64,000 bases of DNA, taken from assembly GCF_964340395.1 (NCBI RefSeq), contig NC_135562.1:21247892-21311891 (forward strand), given 5' to 3'. The notes below the pieces were generated by a model. The model did not search any database and was not told where the DNA came from. It worked only from the letters and a program-made list of their open reading frames with translations. The DNA is from Glandiceps talaboti (lineage: Eukaryota > Hemichordata > Enteropneusta > Spengelidae). Made by a program: the position numbers and the translations under genes. Shown piece after piece: positions 13,501 through 25,326 of this stretch. Each line of letters begins with the position of its first letter. The first letter of the stretch is position 1.

Positions 13501-13914
13501 GTTGTATTGTAATGTGACATTTTGTCTGTATTTACTATACCATACTTTCCATAGTATGTTGTATTGTAATGTGACATTTTGTCTATGTATTTACTATACC
13601 ATACTTTCCATAGTATGTTGTATTGTAATGTGACATTTTATCTATGTATTTACTATACCATACTTTCCATAGTATGTTGTATTGTAATGTGACATTTTAT
13701 CTATGTATTTACTATACCATACTTTCCATAGCATGTTGTATTGTAATGTGACATTTTGTCTGTATTTACTATACCATACTTTCCATAGTATGTTGTATTG
13801 TAATGTGACATTTTGTCTATGTATTTACTATACCATACTTTCCATAGTATGTTGTATTGTAATGTGACATTTTATCTATGTATTTACTATACCATACTTT
13901 CCATAGCATGTTGT
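10508..13914. repeat. 59-bp minisatellite array, about 58 units
   Basis: The 3.4-kb array has a 59-bp unit starting GTTGTATTGTAATGTGACAT and containing GTCTATGTATTTACTATACC and ATACTTTCCATAG. Variants are GACATT/GATATT, GTCTATG/ATCTATG/ATATATG and AGCATG/AGTATG. A variant with ATATATGTATTTATTATACC recurs every three units in 12.29-13.2 kb, a higher-order period near 177 bp. Three units near 13275-13400 lack five bases and are 54 bp long, which opens reading frames on both strands there; these are not genes. Confidence 0.97.
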
Positions 13915-13970
13915 AAGTAATAAAGCAACGTAACGATTATTCATTTTCAGTTTTGACCTTTTAGAATAAA

Positions 13971-14080
13971 ACGTTCAAAATCAATGATATCCTATTCGTT
14001 GTAATGCGTTCTATATGTGTTTACATAATATGATAAACGGACTGACAATCGTTTTTCACCGTTTACACGGATACACCTAG
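13971..14080. repeat. Right direct repeat flanking the 59-bp array
   Basis: Second copy of the segment at 10385-10507, same orientation, diverged but collinear. Following DNA to 14422 has no recognised gene. Confidence 0.65.
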
Positions 14081-14422
14081 ACTGACATCAGTACCTTGGC
14101 AGATATTTGAGTGTGTTATTCATTTTTCAGGAATTACATATTTAATATGAATCTAGATCTGATATTGACGTCTTTTCAAAATATTAAATTTATTAAAAAT
14201 GGTTTAACTTATTCATTGTTTTTTTTTGTCTGTAAACCTAGTTACTAAACAAGTATCTAACTTTATAAACACTGATATGTATTGATCTCGAGTGATTGAT
14301 TTATATTGAACTAAAATCATGCAATACTGTTTATTTTCAAGTCTAAATTGACATATTTGACTTATTACTGCTCATCTGGTATAATTTGAAAACAAAACAA
14401 CACATACCTATAGACAAGAAGA

Positions 14423-14868
14423 ACATATGATGGAGAATGAACTGATTTAGACATATGGACAATATATCATATGATGGAGAATGAACTGATTTAGACATAT
14501 GGACATTATATCATATGATGGAGAATGAACTGATTTAGACATATGGACATTATATCATATGATGGAGAATGAACTGATTTAGACATATGGACAATATATC
14601 ATATGATGGAGAATGAACTGATTTAGACATATGGACAATATATCATATGATGGAGAATGAACTGATTTAGACATATGGACAATATATCATATGATGGAGA
14701 ATGAACTGATTTAGACATATGGACAATATATCATATGATGGAGAATGAACTGATTTAGACATATGGACAATATATCATATGATGGAGAATGAACTGATTT
14801 AGACATATGGACAATATATCATATGATGGAGAATGAACTGATTTAGACATATGGACAATATATCATAT
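14423..14868. repeat. 44-bp tandem array, 10 units
   Basis: Ten nearly identical copies of a 44-bp unit (CATATGATGGAGAATGAACT, GATTTAGACATATGGACAAT, ATAT). The only visible variation is ACAATATATC versus ACATTATATC in the second and third units. The very high identity suggests recent amplification. Confidence 0.95.
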
Positions 14869-15414
14869 TATATCTTATTGTATCCCTGCATGCCTTCAAA
14901 CATTTCCTAAAACATGATATTGTTTTACATTAAGTGAATGATTTAATTGTACAAGTTTGAAAGTGGATTGCTTCTTCCAATAGTATGGCAAATCAATACA
15001 TAAATAAAGGACATTTAAGACATAATGGAACTCATCGTCGATATTGGGCAATTTCTCATCTACTGTACCCTGATAAGGTACGGTGACCCAATGACCCAAT
15101 GATGGATTTTAAGAATGTGCTTAGTTCGTAGACAGAGTTGTAATAGTTCAGAGAAAATGGTTGTATTAAAGAGTGTTAAATTCCTTGTCAACCGATGGAG
15201 AATCCCACCCAATATATTGAATGCATGAATCAGGGACTTGAATAACGTTAGACACCACGTACCATACATTGGTACTGTCAATGCCTCGTCACCTCTTATA
15301 CTATTTTCTGACTATTTTTAACTTTGTCATACAGTTGACAATTTTGTACTCGTCATGGTATTTGGCACAGTTGCCGTTGTGATATCCACATGTGTCCCAT
15401 GACAGTATGGCACC
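14869..15414. other. Unique DNA without recognised gene
   Basis: Two overlapping minus-strand frames of 60-75 residues have no domain I recognise and no splice context. I see no RNA gene or transposon end. Confidence 0.5.
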
Positions 15415-15500
15415 GTATACCACAGGGCACTCAGGCTTAGTTAGTTATGTTTTACAAAAACAAACGAACGAACAAAATAAATAAATAAACCAACCAACAA

Positions 15501-15539
<39 letters not shown>

Positions 15540-17334
15540 ATACTGACAAGCATATCAACAAGAGAGTAATTACAAATCATTATCAACAACAAGAATTTCC
15601 TATATGTGAAATGGTCACAATTGTACATACCCCACTGTGAGTATATGTGAAATGGTCACAATTGTACATACCCCACTGTGAGTATATGTGAAATGGTCAC
15701 AACTGTACATACCCCACTGTGAGTATATGTGAAATGCTCTCAATTGTACATACCCCACTGTGAGTATATGTGAAATGGTCACAATTGTACATACCCCACT
15801 GTGAGTATATGTGAAATGGTCTCAATTGTACATACCCCACTGTGAGTATATGTGAAATATGGTGTCAATTGTACATACCCCACTGTGAGTATATGTGAAA
15901 TGGTCACAATTGTACATACCCCACTGTGAGTATATGTGAAATGGTCACAATTGTACATACCCCACTGTGAGTATATGTGAAATGGTCACAACTGTACATA
16001 CCCCACTGTGAGTATATGTGAAATGGTCACAACTGTACATACCCCACTGTGAGTATATGTGAAATGGTCACAATTGTACATACCCCACTGTGAGTATATG
16101 TGAAATGGACGTCACAATTGTACATACCCCACTGTGAGTATATGTGAAATGGTCACAATTGTACATACCCCACTGTGAGTATATGTGAAATGGTCACAAT
16201 TGTACATACCCCACTGTGAGTATATGTGAAATGGTCACAATTGTACATACCCCACTGTGAGTATATGTGAAATGGTCACAATTGTACATACCCCACTGTG
16301 AGTATATGTGAAATGGTCACAATTGTACATACCCCACTGTGAGTATATGTGAAATGGTCACAATTGTACATACCCCACTGTGAGTATATGTGAAATGGTC
16401 ACAATTGTACATACCCCACTGTGAGTATATGTGAAATGGTCACAATTGAACATACACCACTGTGAGTATATGTGAAATGGTCACAATTGTACATACCCCA
16501 CTGTGAGTATATGTGAAATGGTCACAATTGTACATACCCCACTGTGAGTATATGTGAAATGGTCACAATTGTACATACCCCACTGTGAGTATATGTGAAA
16601 TGGTCACAATTGTACATACCCCACTGTGAGTATATGTGAAATGGTCACAATTGTACATACACCACTGTGAGTATATGTGAAATGGTCACAAGTGTACATA
16701 CCCCACTGTGAGTATATGTGAAATGGTCACAATTGTACATACCCCACTGTGAGTATATGTGAAATGGTCACAATTGTACATACCCCACTGTGAGTATATG
16801 TGAAATGGTCACAACTGTACATACCCCACTGTGAGTATATGTGAAATGGTCACAACTGTACATACCCCACAGTGAGTATATGTGAAATGGTCACAACTGT
16901 ACATACCCCACTGTGAGTATATGTGAAATGGTCACAATTGTACATACCCCACTGTGAGTATATGTGAAATGGTCACAACTGTACATACCCCACTGTGAGT
17001 ATATGTGAAATGGTCACAACTGTACATACCCCACTGTGAGTATATGTGAAATGGTCACAATTGTACATACCCCACTGTGAGTATATGTGAAATGGTCACA
17101 ATTGTACATACCCCACTGTGAGTATATGTGAAATGGTCACAATTGTACATACCCCACTGTGAGCATTTCACATATAGGAAAACACATAGTAATTCTTGTA
17201 GTTGATAATGATTTGTAATTACTCTCTTGTTGATGATTGTCAGTATTTATTGTTTGTTTGTTTGTTTGTTTGTTTGTTTGTTTGTTTGTTTTCGTAAACC
17301 TAACTACCTAAGCCTGTTTGTCCTGTTAGTATAC
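15415..17334. mobile_element. Fold-back-like element with inverted arms enclosing a tandem array
   Basis: The left arm (15421-15600) and right arm (17165-17328) are inverted copies. The left arm reads CAGGCTTAGTTAGTTATG, an A-rich tract, ATACTGACAA, then CAACAAGAGAGTAATTACAA and ATCATTATCAAC. The reverse complement of the right arm gives the same series. The last 41-bp unit flips into CATTTCACATATAGGAAA, mirroring the left start TTTCCTATATGTGAAATG. GTATAC occurs just outside both arms and may be a target duplication or part of the terminus. There are no coding frames. It resembles fold-back or long-inverted-repeat DNA elements; class is inferred. Confidence 0.75.
15601..17164. repeat. 41-bp tandem array inside the fold-back element, about 38 units
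   Basis: The unit is GTATATGTGAAATGGTCACA plus AYTGTACATACCCCACTGTG and A. Most variation is AATTG/AACTG; rarer changes include GCTCTC, GGTCTC and CACCACTG. It is bounded on both sides by the element's inverted arms. Confidence 0.95.
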
Positions 17335-17752
17335 AACCATGATAGAATACCATAGTGTACACGTTCATGATTCGCAATTCCACCGTATACGACATAAATT
17401 ATCTGTTTTCAGGTTTTCGTTAAACTTGGAACGATGCTTGAATGCTGACCTAAATATTTGTTACGGTATCCTTCCAAAGGTCAAACATTCCTTTACAAAC
17501 AATTATATACAACATGGCAGCTCCCCCGTTGTGTATCAACCGCTGCTCTACATCATTACATCGTGGACGCATTGCGACTGTAAGCGGTAATTAAAAAGTT
17601 AAAACAACTTGGCACATGTTCGTAGTAGCAAATGTCACAGAAACATTGAGACGAACAACCAGTCTGAGGAAACCATACTGATGTGATAGAACGTGATATT
17701 CATAATAATATATACTTTTAGAGTTCGAAATTTTACGAAAACCACGTCCATG

Positions 17753-17754
<2 letters not shown>
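17335..17754. other. Unique DNA between two elements
   Basis: One 83-residue plus-strand frame (17339-17590) has no recognisable domain and starts next to the element end. I do not call it a gene. Confidence 0.5.
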
Positions 17755-17810
<56 letters not shown>

Positions 17811-18755
17811 TTTATTTCTTATATAGCGCATTACATAATTGCATACAAATCTCAATGCGCTTCACATGATAAAAATACACATTATATGATTGGAGAATAA
17901 AAAATAAACTATAAAAACGGTTTAATAAAACTGACACATTGTGTCAACCATGAATAAAATACTTTCATTGAGCCATGCTGGAGAAATATGCTTTTCGAAA
18001 GAGGTGTGTTTTAACTTGTGCTTTAAAAGAATCCAGAGAGTTCCACAGCCTGGGAGCAGCGACTGAAAAAGCGCGTTTGCCATAATGCTCCTGGACATAG
18101 CGCAATTAATAAGATAGTCAGGAAGATGGATATACAGGCTATTACAATAGTCAAGATATGGTGTTAAGAAAGCATAAATCAGTCTTTCAGTAGTTGTGCG
18201 ATCTAAAACATTACGGATGCGACCAATGCGACTTAAAACAAACAAAGCTGACTTACAGACTTGTGAAACTTAACTATGTGATAAAACAACACTGTCAAAA
18301 TAAAACCCAAGATTCCTCACAACAGCAGATGGTACAATTTGATCCAACCCAACGCGGAGTTCCAATAAAGGTTTGCGAGGTCTGAAATTTGAATGCAAAT
18401 GAATCAGTTCTGTTTTACTGTCATTCAGGACTAGTTTATTCGAGACCATCCATTCACGAATCTCATCTACACAGGCCTCGATCTGTAATTTAGAGTATTC
18501 GGCTCTTTTACAGGTTAGATATACTTCCGTGTCGTCAGCGTACATCATGAAACTGAGCGAGTGTTTTTCCATGATGTCCTCAAGGGGAGCGCAATACAAT
18601 GTGAACAGTATTGGGCCCAAAACTCTGCCTTGTGGAACTCCATATAAAAGTTCACGTGGTTCTGACGAAACTCTATCTATCATAACACTCTGAGTCCTTC
18701 CTTTCAAGTACGACGCAAACCATTTCAGTACGGTTTCTATGGAAAATGTAAACAA
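17755..18755 (-). mobile_element. 5'-truncated non-LTR retrotransposon with (TTA)n 3' tail
   Basis: On the minus strand a reverse transcriptase fragment is followed by a 3' UTR with GTGAAGCGCATTGAGATTTG and AATGCGCTATATAAGAAATA, and by a (TTA)n tail at 17755-17811. The GCGCATT...AATGCGC pair can form a hairpin just before the tail, plausibly for recognition by the element's reverse transcriptase. The 5' border is near 18755, inside the RT domain. Confidence 0.85.
17922..18755 (-). pseudogene. Reverse transcriptase C-terminal half, frameshifted
   Basis: From 18755 downward the frame gives WFASYLKGRTQSV, YGVPQGRVLGPILFTLY, MMYADDTEVYL (the YADD active site) and SKTELIHLHSNF. A second frame (18245-17922) continues with RIRNVLDRTTTERLIYAFLT and YLDYCNSLY, then a broken tail resembling the usual F..A.P.LWNSL segment. 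The first catalytic aspartate is missing because of the 5' truncation. Frame changes show the copy is dead. It differs from the 1.1-4.0 kb element in sequence and tail, so it is a different family. Confidence 0.85.
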
Positions 18756-19261
18756 AGCAGACTGGTGTACTTTGTACGTACGATGTGTATATGCACATAC
18801 GTCTCAAGTCTATATGCCTGGAAACCTTGGACTTCTACTTGCATTTGTACAATGTTGTCTATTTCAAAAAGTCTTTCTCTCAAGTACAAAAACTTCATAC
18901 TATTCTGCAAACATACAAGTCTTAAGAAACCGAAGTTCTTAATCACATTTACTAAATAAAATTATATCAAAGAGCAACAAAGGTTAGGCTGGTTTTATCC
19001 TAGCTTTATTTCTTTTATGCTAAAAGTGAACAAAGAAAGATCATTGTCACCATTCCTACATCTCCTCCTGACCGCTCTAAAATAAATTTATAAAAAGCGT
19101 TAAATCTGGCCATGGATCTATTATTGAGATAGGCCTGCTTTACACTAGGCGGAGCATTCTGAGGAAAACACAAAGTCAGAAGTTTCACACCTCTTGAAAC
19201 AATGCCAATACAATGCTGATGCCAACTTTCAGTACAAAACTAACCTCTAACATTAAATAAA
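18756..19261. other. Unique DNA between two retroelement remnants
   Basis: Short overlapping frames on both strands at 18737-18960 have no domains. Nothing else is recognised. Confidence 0.5.
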
Positions 19262-19720
19262 GGTAGCATCGTGATTCCGTATGTGAAGAGAACATTTGAA
19301 AGGTTGGGGAGAACCTTCAATACCTTTAATATCAATGTGTGTTTTAAACCACACAAACCCATCAATCAATTGATGGTAAAACCAAAGGATAAAACGGACA
19401 AGAAGGATATCAGTGGACCCATCTATCATATTAAATGTGAGGATTGTAGTGACAGTCAGTGTAATCAGGACTATATAGGGGTAACGGAACGATCTTTGAA
19501 GACGAGGTTTCTAGAACATAGACGTCCGAGCAGTAGTACGTCTGAAGTGTCCAAACACATACACCAAATTTGCCCCGGAAATATCAATGGAGTCAGTGAC
19601 CATTTATGAATGTGAACCCTCCTGGTTTGAAGGGGGGCGGTAAAGGAAGCAATATACATAGGATACAGGCCTAATTTGAACAAGGGTGGGGGCCGTTTTA
19701 TCATTTCACATACAGGGACC
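19262..19720 (+). pseudogene. Penelope-like GIY-YIG endonuclease domain, frameshifted
   Basis: The frame reads IPYVKRTFERLGRTF, then INQLMVKPKDKTDKKDISG, GPIYHIKCEDC (the GIY position), DYIGVTERSLKTRFLEHRRP (the YIG position, with the conserved arginine and the EHR segment) and SEVSKHIH with a later cysteine. This cysteine/histidine-interrupted GIY-YIG layout is typical of Penelope-like elements. After a stop near 19609 the expected tail still appears in shifted frames: KEAIYIGYRPNLNKGGGRF near 19640-19700. The domain would nick DNA at the insertion site; here it is broken. Confidence 0.85.
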
Positions 19721-19802
19721 AGGTGTTAACATCACTCACTAAGTCAGTGAATCATAGTAATTAACACCTGTGTTCCCAGTTCATGTTAATTACTTCAGTC
19801 TG

Positions 19803-19836
19803 CTGATGAAGTCCTTAGTGAGAGGACGCAAGCTTC
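19803..19836 (+). ncRNA. Degenerate hammerhead-ribozyme-like motif
   Basis: The motif has the core CTGATGA (19803-19809), a possible stem II GTCC/GGAC (19811-19814 with 19824-19827), a palindromic AAGCTT (19830-19835) in place of stem III, and a C at the expected cleavage position. Two departures from the consensus are visible: an extra A before stem II, and GC where the conserved GAA should stand. It is probably an inactive remnant. Confidence 0.45.
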
Positions 19837-20100
19837 ATGTACAACTTTCCAAGAGTTGGCTGTGTTGCAAATTGAAATGTTTATTAAAACGTCACAAGAA
19901 AAAGCCTCTAGCATTGTTTATTTCCCATAGTGCCTTGCGATGGTGTACAGCCAGCCAAAAGCATACCTCTTCCAAGCTATACCAGTTTTATAACATTTTT
20001 ACTTCAGGTTGTTTGGGGTTATTTTGAAATAACTGTAAGGTAACCTCTGAGGTTTGTCCGGGCTTTAACTGAGAACGGGTTTCATAGCCAATAAATTATC

Positions 20101-20708
20101 AAAAAGTTTAACATTTATATTCGAGACTGGGAATAGATTATTTAAAAGTTTTGAGATATGTTTGACATTCTGAGACTCAAACTGATGAGTTTTACTAGCA
20201 ACGTTTATAGAGAGGGGACTGCGTCATGTGCCAAACTTGTTGATCAATTAACTAAAGTAAAGTGACGTTATTCTGTCTAGAGTTCATGAACTTTTGACAT
20301 TTTTTAAGACTGTATATCATTCTCTAGAACTATCTGACGATATGACAAACTGTTACGTGAAAATAAGTACGGGAGCGTGAAAACAAGGCAACCAACAAAG
20401 CAATAGAGAAACATCAACCACGTTAACAATCAAAGAAAACTAAACGACTTGAAAAGTGTCCTCTTTCAAAAGAAGTCAATTCTTTGAACTTGGATTTAAG
20501 AACGTCATAGTATAAAGACTACTTTCAAACAAAAAATGTGATGATTTTAAAAAATATAACCACTTATAAACAACAAAGTTATCCCAGGGTTCCAATCGAA
20601 AACTAGGTCGATATATACCAAAAATTGCAGAAAACGAGGCTTTGTTCAAATTACCGTGCAAACGGAGTTGCCTTGGCGTTCCAACACCAGACTAACAATG
20701 ACAGAGAG
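20101..20708. other. Unique DNA, no recognised gene
   Basis: No coding domains or RNA genes were recognised between the Penelope-like remnant and the CA-rich array. Confidence 0.5.
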
Positions 20709-21000
20709 ACACCACACACAGCAGACAACACACACACAGCAGACACCACACACAGCAGACACCACACACACAGCAGACACCACACACACACACAGCAGAC
20801 ACCACACACAGCAGACACCACACACACAGCAGACACCACACACAGCATACACCACACACACAGCAGACACCACACACACAGCAGACACCACACACAGCAG
20901 ACACCACACACACAGCAGACACCACACACAGCAGACACCACACACACAGCAGACACCACATACACAGCAGACACCACACACAGCAGACACAACGCACAGC
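20709..21000. repeat. Variable CA-rich minisatellite (16-18 bp unit)
   Basis: About 17 copies of a unit built from (AC)n plus AGCAGACACC with length changes of two bases. All frames stay open, which creates spurious His/Thr- and Cys/Val-rich proteins. Confidence 0.9.
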
Positions 21001-21049
21001 AGGATCCTTTACCTGATCACTTTGTTATAAGCATTTCTGTTTTTATTTG

Positions 21050-21181
21050 TACAGTACAGTACAGTACAGTACAGTACAGTACAATACAGTACAGTACAGT
21101 ACAGTACAGAACAGTACAGTACAATACAGTACAGTACAGTACAGTACAGTACAGTACAGTACAGTACAGTACAGTACAGTA
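21050..21181. repeat. (ACAGT)n pentanucleotide repeat
   Basis: About 26 copies of ACAGT with a few ACAAT and ACAGA variants. Confidence 0.95.
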
Positions 21182-21446
21182 GAAAGAGCCTTTGCTAAAA
21201 ACGACTACACATCGACACATTTTTACTTTCCAACTGATAATCAACATGATAACTTGTCAGTCACTACATCCCAACTGTGCGAGGCACCTATATAATTGTT
21301 TATAGGACGAGCGAAAGCTACAGTATTTGTAATGATAAATTAAAATTGTCACCGAAAACATTTAAATTTACAGCCAACCAATATATAATCCTTCCAAATA
21401 TGATGTTTTACGTAAAAATACAAATGAACACAAACCGTATAGGCAC

Positions 21447-21575
21447 ACTATTTCTACATGTTATCGTCTGCTCGATTAATATCTTACTAACATATCTACA
21501 TTTTATCGTCTGCTCGATTAATATTTTACTAACATATCTACATTTTATCGTCTGGCTCGACTAATGTCTTACTAA
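21447..21575. repeat. 42-bp tandem repeat, 3 copies
   Basis: Three copies of a 42-bp unit (CTACATTTTATCGTCTGCTC, GATTAATATYTTACTAACAT, AT). The third copy ends at the start of a transposon fragment. A similar block (GCTACATTTTATCATCTAGC) reappears at 21738, on the far side of that fragment. Confidence 0.85.
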
Positions 21576-21735
21576 GAGAGCCTTCAGTAATTACAAGAGG
21601 GCAGGGGGAAATCAGGCTCGGGCTATTGCGAAAAAAATGATCCTCCCCCAATTCCATCGTGCTAAAAAGTGCCCCGTCCCCAATTTTCTTTCTCTAAAAC
21701 GTTTCCTCGTCTGACTGGACTGAAATATTATTAAC
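21576..21735 (+). mobile_element. Fragment of the PIF/Harbinger-like element seen at 37765
   Basis: The segment starts GAGAGCCTTCAGTAATTACA after a TAA and aligns with the first 150 bp of the 37765-38677 element. Shared features include the GGCAGGGGGAAATCA-like tract, TCTATTGCG/GCTATTGCG, a C-rich tract and TCTCTAAAAC. The other end was not found. Confidence 0.65.
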
Positions 21736-21821
21736 TTTGCTACATTTTATCATCTAGCTTTGACAAAAAAATCAAGATGATTTCTAATGCTGAATCTTTT
21801 TCAGGATGCGGGTAACCTAAA

Positions 21822-22707
21822 GGCCCGGTTACACGATGCAACTCATGAAGCAATATGGAACTTGCAATCCAAACTGAGCATGTTCAGACGCAAAGGACTA
21901 TGGGATTACCTGTGGTTATCGTAATACCTAATCTGGAGCTACTGATGAAATAAACCTCCCACACTGGTCAAGCTAAATATGAATGATGCAACATGATGCA
22001 ACATTCAACATGGCGGGTTTGCAAGTTCCCTATTCGTCGACGAGGCTAGCAACTGCTACGAAGCGCGTACACGGAGCAACAAGTTGCATGGTGAGTTGCA
22101 AGAACTAACTGTTGCATATGCGTAGATATATAAAAAGTTACAGGTCATAGAGGCCATGTCTTCTAACGGCAGGAACTTGGCAGAAATGCTATAAAATTGC
22201 TAATATTTGCAAATAAAATGACTGAAAACTTGTTGAAGTATCGACTGAAAACTGTATTCAATTCGAAGTTCGTTTAGGGCGATGTTGATCTTTCCGACGT
22301 CGCTACTTGCATTCAAGTTAGAAATAAAATGATATTCAGCGGAGATCAAACATTCATAGACGTTGTATACTAGTGATAAGTGGTAATCGTGGTGATAAAT
22401 CGAAATTATATCAAAAATACTTGCCGAAATAGAATATTTATACTAAAAACATGGCGTTGCGGCCATAACATTGAACATCATTTAACACATAGGTATATGT
22501 CAAAGGTTATTACTTGCGAAGCGACGAGGTGGTTACACGGTGCAACTCATGAAGCAAATCAAGAAACAACTTGCGACGGGTCGCAAAAAAACCGACTGTC
22601 GGTTTCCTTGCGACATCGCAAGACCCTGCGACGGAGCGAGTACACGATGCAATTCGTCGCATGCGAAGAATTGCGTTGCTAGTCGAGTTGCATCGTGTAA
22701 CCGGGCC
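21822..22707. mobile_element. 886-bp non-autonomous DNA transposon with TIRs
   Basis: Perfect terminal inverted repeats begin GGCCCGGTTACACGATGCAA at 21822 and end with the complement at 22707. TAAA flanks both sides (21818-21821 and 22708-22711) and fits a 4-bp target duplication. The 27 bases at 21827-21853 recur at 22531-22557 in the same orientation with one change, so the 5' end is partly duplicated inside. Many subterminal TTGCGAC/GTCGCAA-like motifs lie near the right end. No transposase frame is visible. The superfamily is not certain. Confidence 0.85.
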
Positions 22708-22711
22708 TAAA

Positions 22712-23658
22712 AGTAGCACACCCAAAAGAAAATGTAACAATATTATCCATAATTTTGTCTCGCCAGACGGTGAAATGTAGCAGTTTTGTAGCTGAGTCGA
22801 AAAATGTAGCAATGTTTAATAGTAAGATTTTAAATGACGGTTTTATTCAGATTAGCTGACTTATATTTGAAGTAGAAAGAGGAAGAAAAGTGAACTAAAC
22901 ACTAAACTATTGCTAATATATTATCTAATATAATTTGTTTGTATCTTTCGCCTATGAATTGTAGACTATAGATATATGTAGGTGTGTTTTGGTAACACCT
23001 TCGTTTAGTTGTTGATCTGACTTTGACGGAGAAGAAGTACAATATCCAAAGCTATTATTATGGCATTGACTGTGGACAGAAATTTAAATTACCAAACATT
23101 CAACTTTAACATGACCTACAAGGATTGATTGAGAAACAATGAAAAGACGAGTTACCTGTCTCAGCATCCGACAGTGACTTTCCTCGACGGGACCTAACTA
23201 CTCAGGGGTACCATTATATGATGTATTCTGACGGCAAGGGATATAAAACACCGGGTCAAAGGTCAAAAGATTCGCCTAATTTAACAGCAATGTTTGTACA
23301 AAATGTATGTAGGTACAACATTAAATTGAGATAATTACATGCCCATTAAAGGTCAACAATCAGGTCAACAGCTACAGGGAGTCTACTTTTAAATATCTGT
23401 ACGTATCATAGAAGTTCATTCCAGTGTCCTAAATACTGCTGCCTTTATACGAAGTAATGTTAAAGATATACAAAATGGTATTATTTACAGAATATCATCA
23501 ATGTCAAGATCGTATAGAGAGGGATATAGGGTTTATTCGGTATGTCCTTATAACTTTGGCCCGTTGAGTTAAGAAATTATCAACAAACAAATAGGTGAAA
23601 TACTATTAAACAGTCTAGGGGTAATGAGAAGGTGAACATAATGGCGGGAATGTTAGGA
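22712..23658. other. Unique AT-rich DNA without recognised gene
   Basis: No domain-bearing frame or RNA gene was recognised. Confidence 0.5.
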
Positions 23659-24010
23659 ATGGTGGTGGTGGTGATGGTGGTGGTGGTGGTGGTGGTGGTG
23701 GTTGGAGTGGTGGTGGTGGGTGGGAGTTGGAGGGTGATGGTGGTGGTAGTTGGGGAGGGAGATGAAGGGTGATGGAGGTGGTAGTGGTGGGGATAGAGGG
23801 TAATGGGGGTTGGAGTGGTGGTGTTGGTTGTGGTGACAATGATGTTTGTGTGTTTGCTATTTATTTATTTATTTATTATTTATTTGTTAATTTGTCTGTA
23901 TGTATATGTGTTTTGTTACTTATATGTTTGTGTTCGTTTGTTTGTTTGTTTGTTTGTTTGTTTGTTTGTATGTATGTATGTATGTATGTATGTATGTATG
24001 TATGTATGTG
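23659..24010. repeat. (GGT)n, (TTTG)n and (TATG)n microsatellite cluster
   Basis: Positions 23659-23832 are GGT/GGTGGA-rich with GGGAGG interruptions. Positions 23857-23885 are TTTA repeats, 23934-23968 TTTG, and 23966-24008 TATG. Frames through it are artefacts. Confidence 0.9.
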
Positions 24011-24548
24011 TTTGTTTATTTGTTTGTTCTATATACAAGTAGTTAATTTGTTAGATTTTGCTAAGACGACCTTAGAATAAGATGTTCGATTATTTGATGA
24101 ACCTTAACACGTTATACGTAGGATATATAGACAGTCAAACGTCAGGATTCTGAGTTATAGCCAAAAGTGTCATTACCAGTTTTTGAATTTATTTTGATGA
24201 ATTTCTCGCCAACTGAGGTATCACTTTATTTTGGAAGTTATTGTACAAGGGGGTCATAAGCTTATAGCTTTACGACGGTGGTTTCTCCTACACGAGCTAG
24301 AACAACACACATAGCAGCCACAGTGTTCGATATTTCCATATGCCAATGAAATTTCTTGATGTTAATATAGCTGTTCAATTTATGACAATGTTTTCAAACA
24401 ACATGTTGACGTTACATTGTAGTTATAGTTCATTTCAATAATTATTTCCCGCTAATAAATATAAAGAAATGTTTAATAGTGAATGTTCATCTCAAGTATT
24501 CGTTTACCTTTATCTGTTGTATCAGTTAATATCAGACAGAACACTGAC
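24011..24548. other. Unique DNA without recognised gene
   Basis: No coding or RNA features were recognised. Confidence 0.5.
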
Positions 24549-24926
<378 letters not shown>

Positions 24927-25058
24927 CTTATAAAGCGCCAGTATAATATTATCAACACCCAAGTGTCTTGCTAAATGTCCTCTTATAGTATTGATATTAT
25001 GTAGACATGAATGTTACATAAATACCATCAATTATTTTATCATACCACTGGTGTATTG

Positions 25059-25107
<49 letters not shown>

Positions 25108-25262
25108 CTGTTCTGTATAGTGGGGTTTGTATTCATGTGGAGACTTCAATTATTTATCGTACGACTAAATAAAAGTGTCCCTTTCCAATCATTGAACCAG
25201 AGTCCAGTATCACTTACTGTATAAGATGAACACAAAACGAGACGCACCCCTCCCCCGACAAA

Positions 25263-25324
<62 letters not shown>
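25059..25324. repeat. (TTG)n and (AC)n microsatellites
   Basis: Positions 25059-25107 are TTG repeats and 25266-25324 are pure AC repeats; unique sequence lies between them. Confidence 0.95.

Positions 25325-25326
<2 letters not shown>

Larger units (their letters stand above)
19262..20100 (+). mobile_element. Penelope-like element remnant, 3' part
   Basis: The segment contains the C-terminal GIY-YIG endonuclease of a Penelope-like retroelement, then an untranslated region with a degenerate hammerhead-like motif at 19803-19836. Such motifs are known from the terminal repeats of Penelope-like elements. The reverse transcriptase part is absent, so the copy is 5'-truncated near 19262. The 3' boundary is uncertain. 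Confidence 0.75.
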
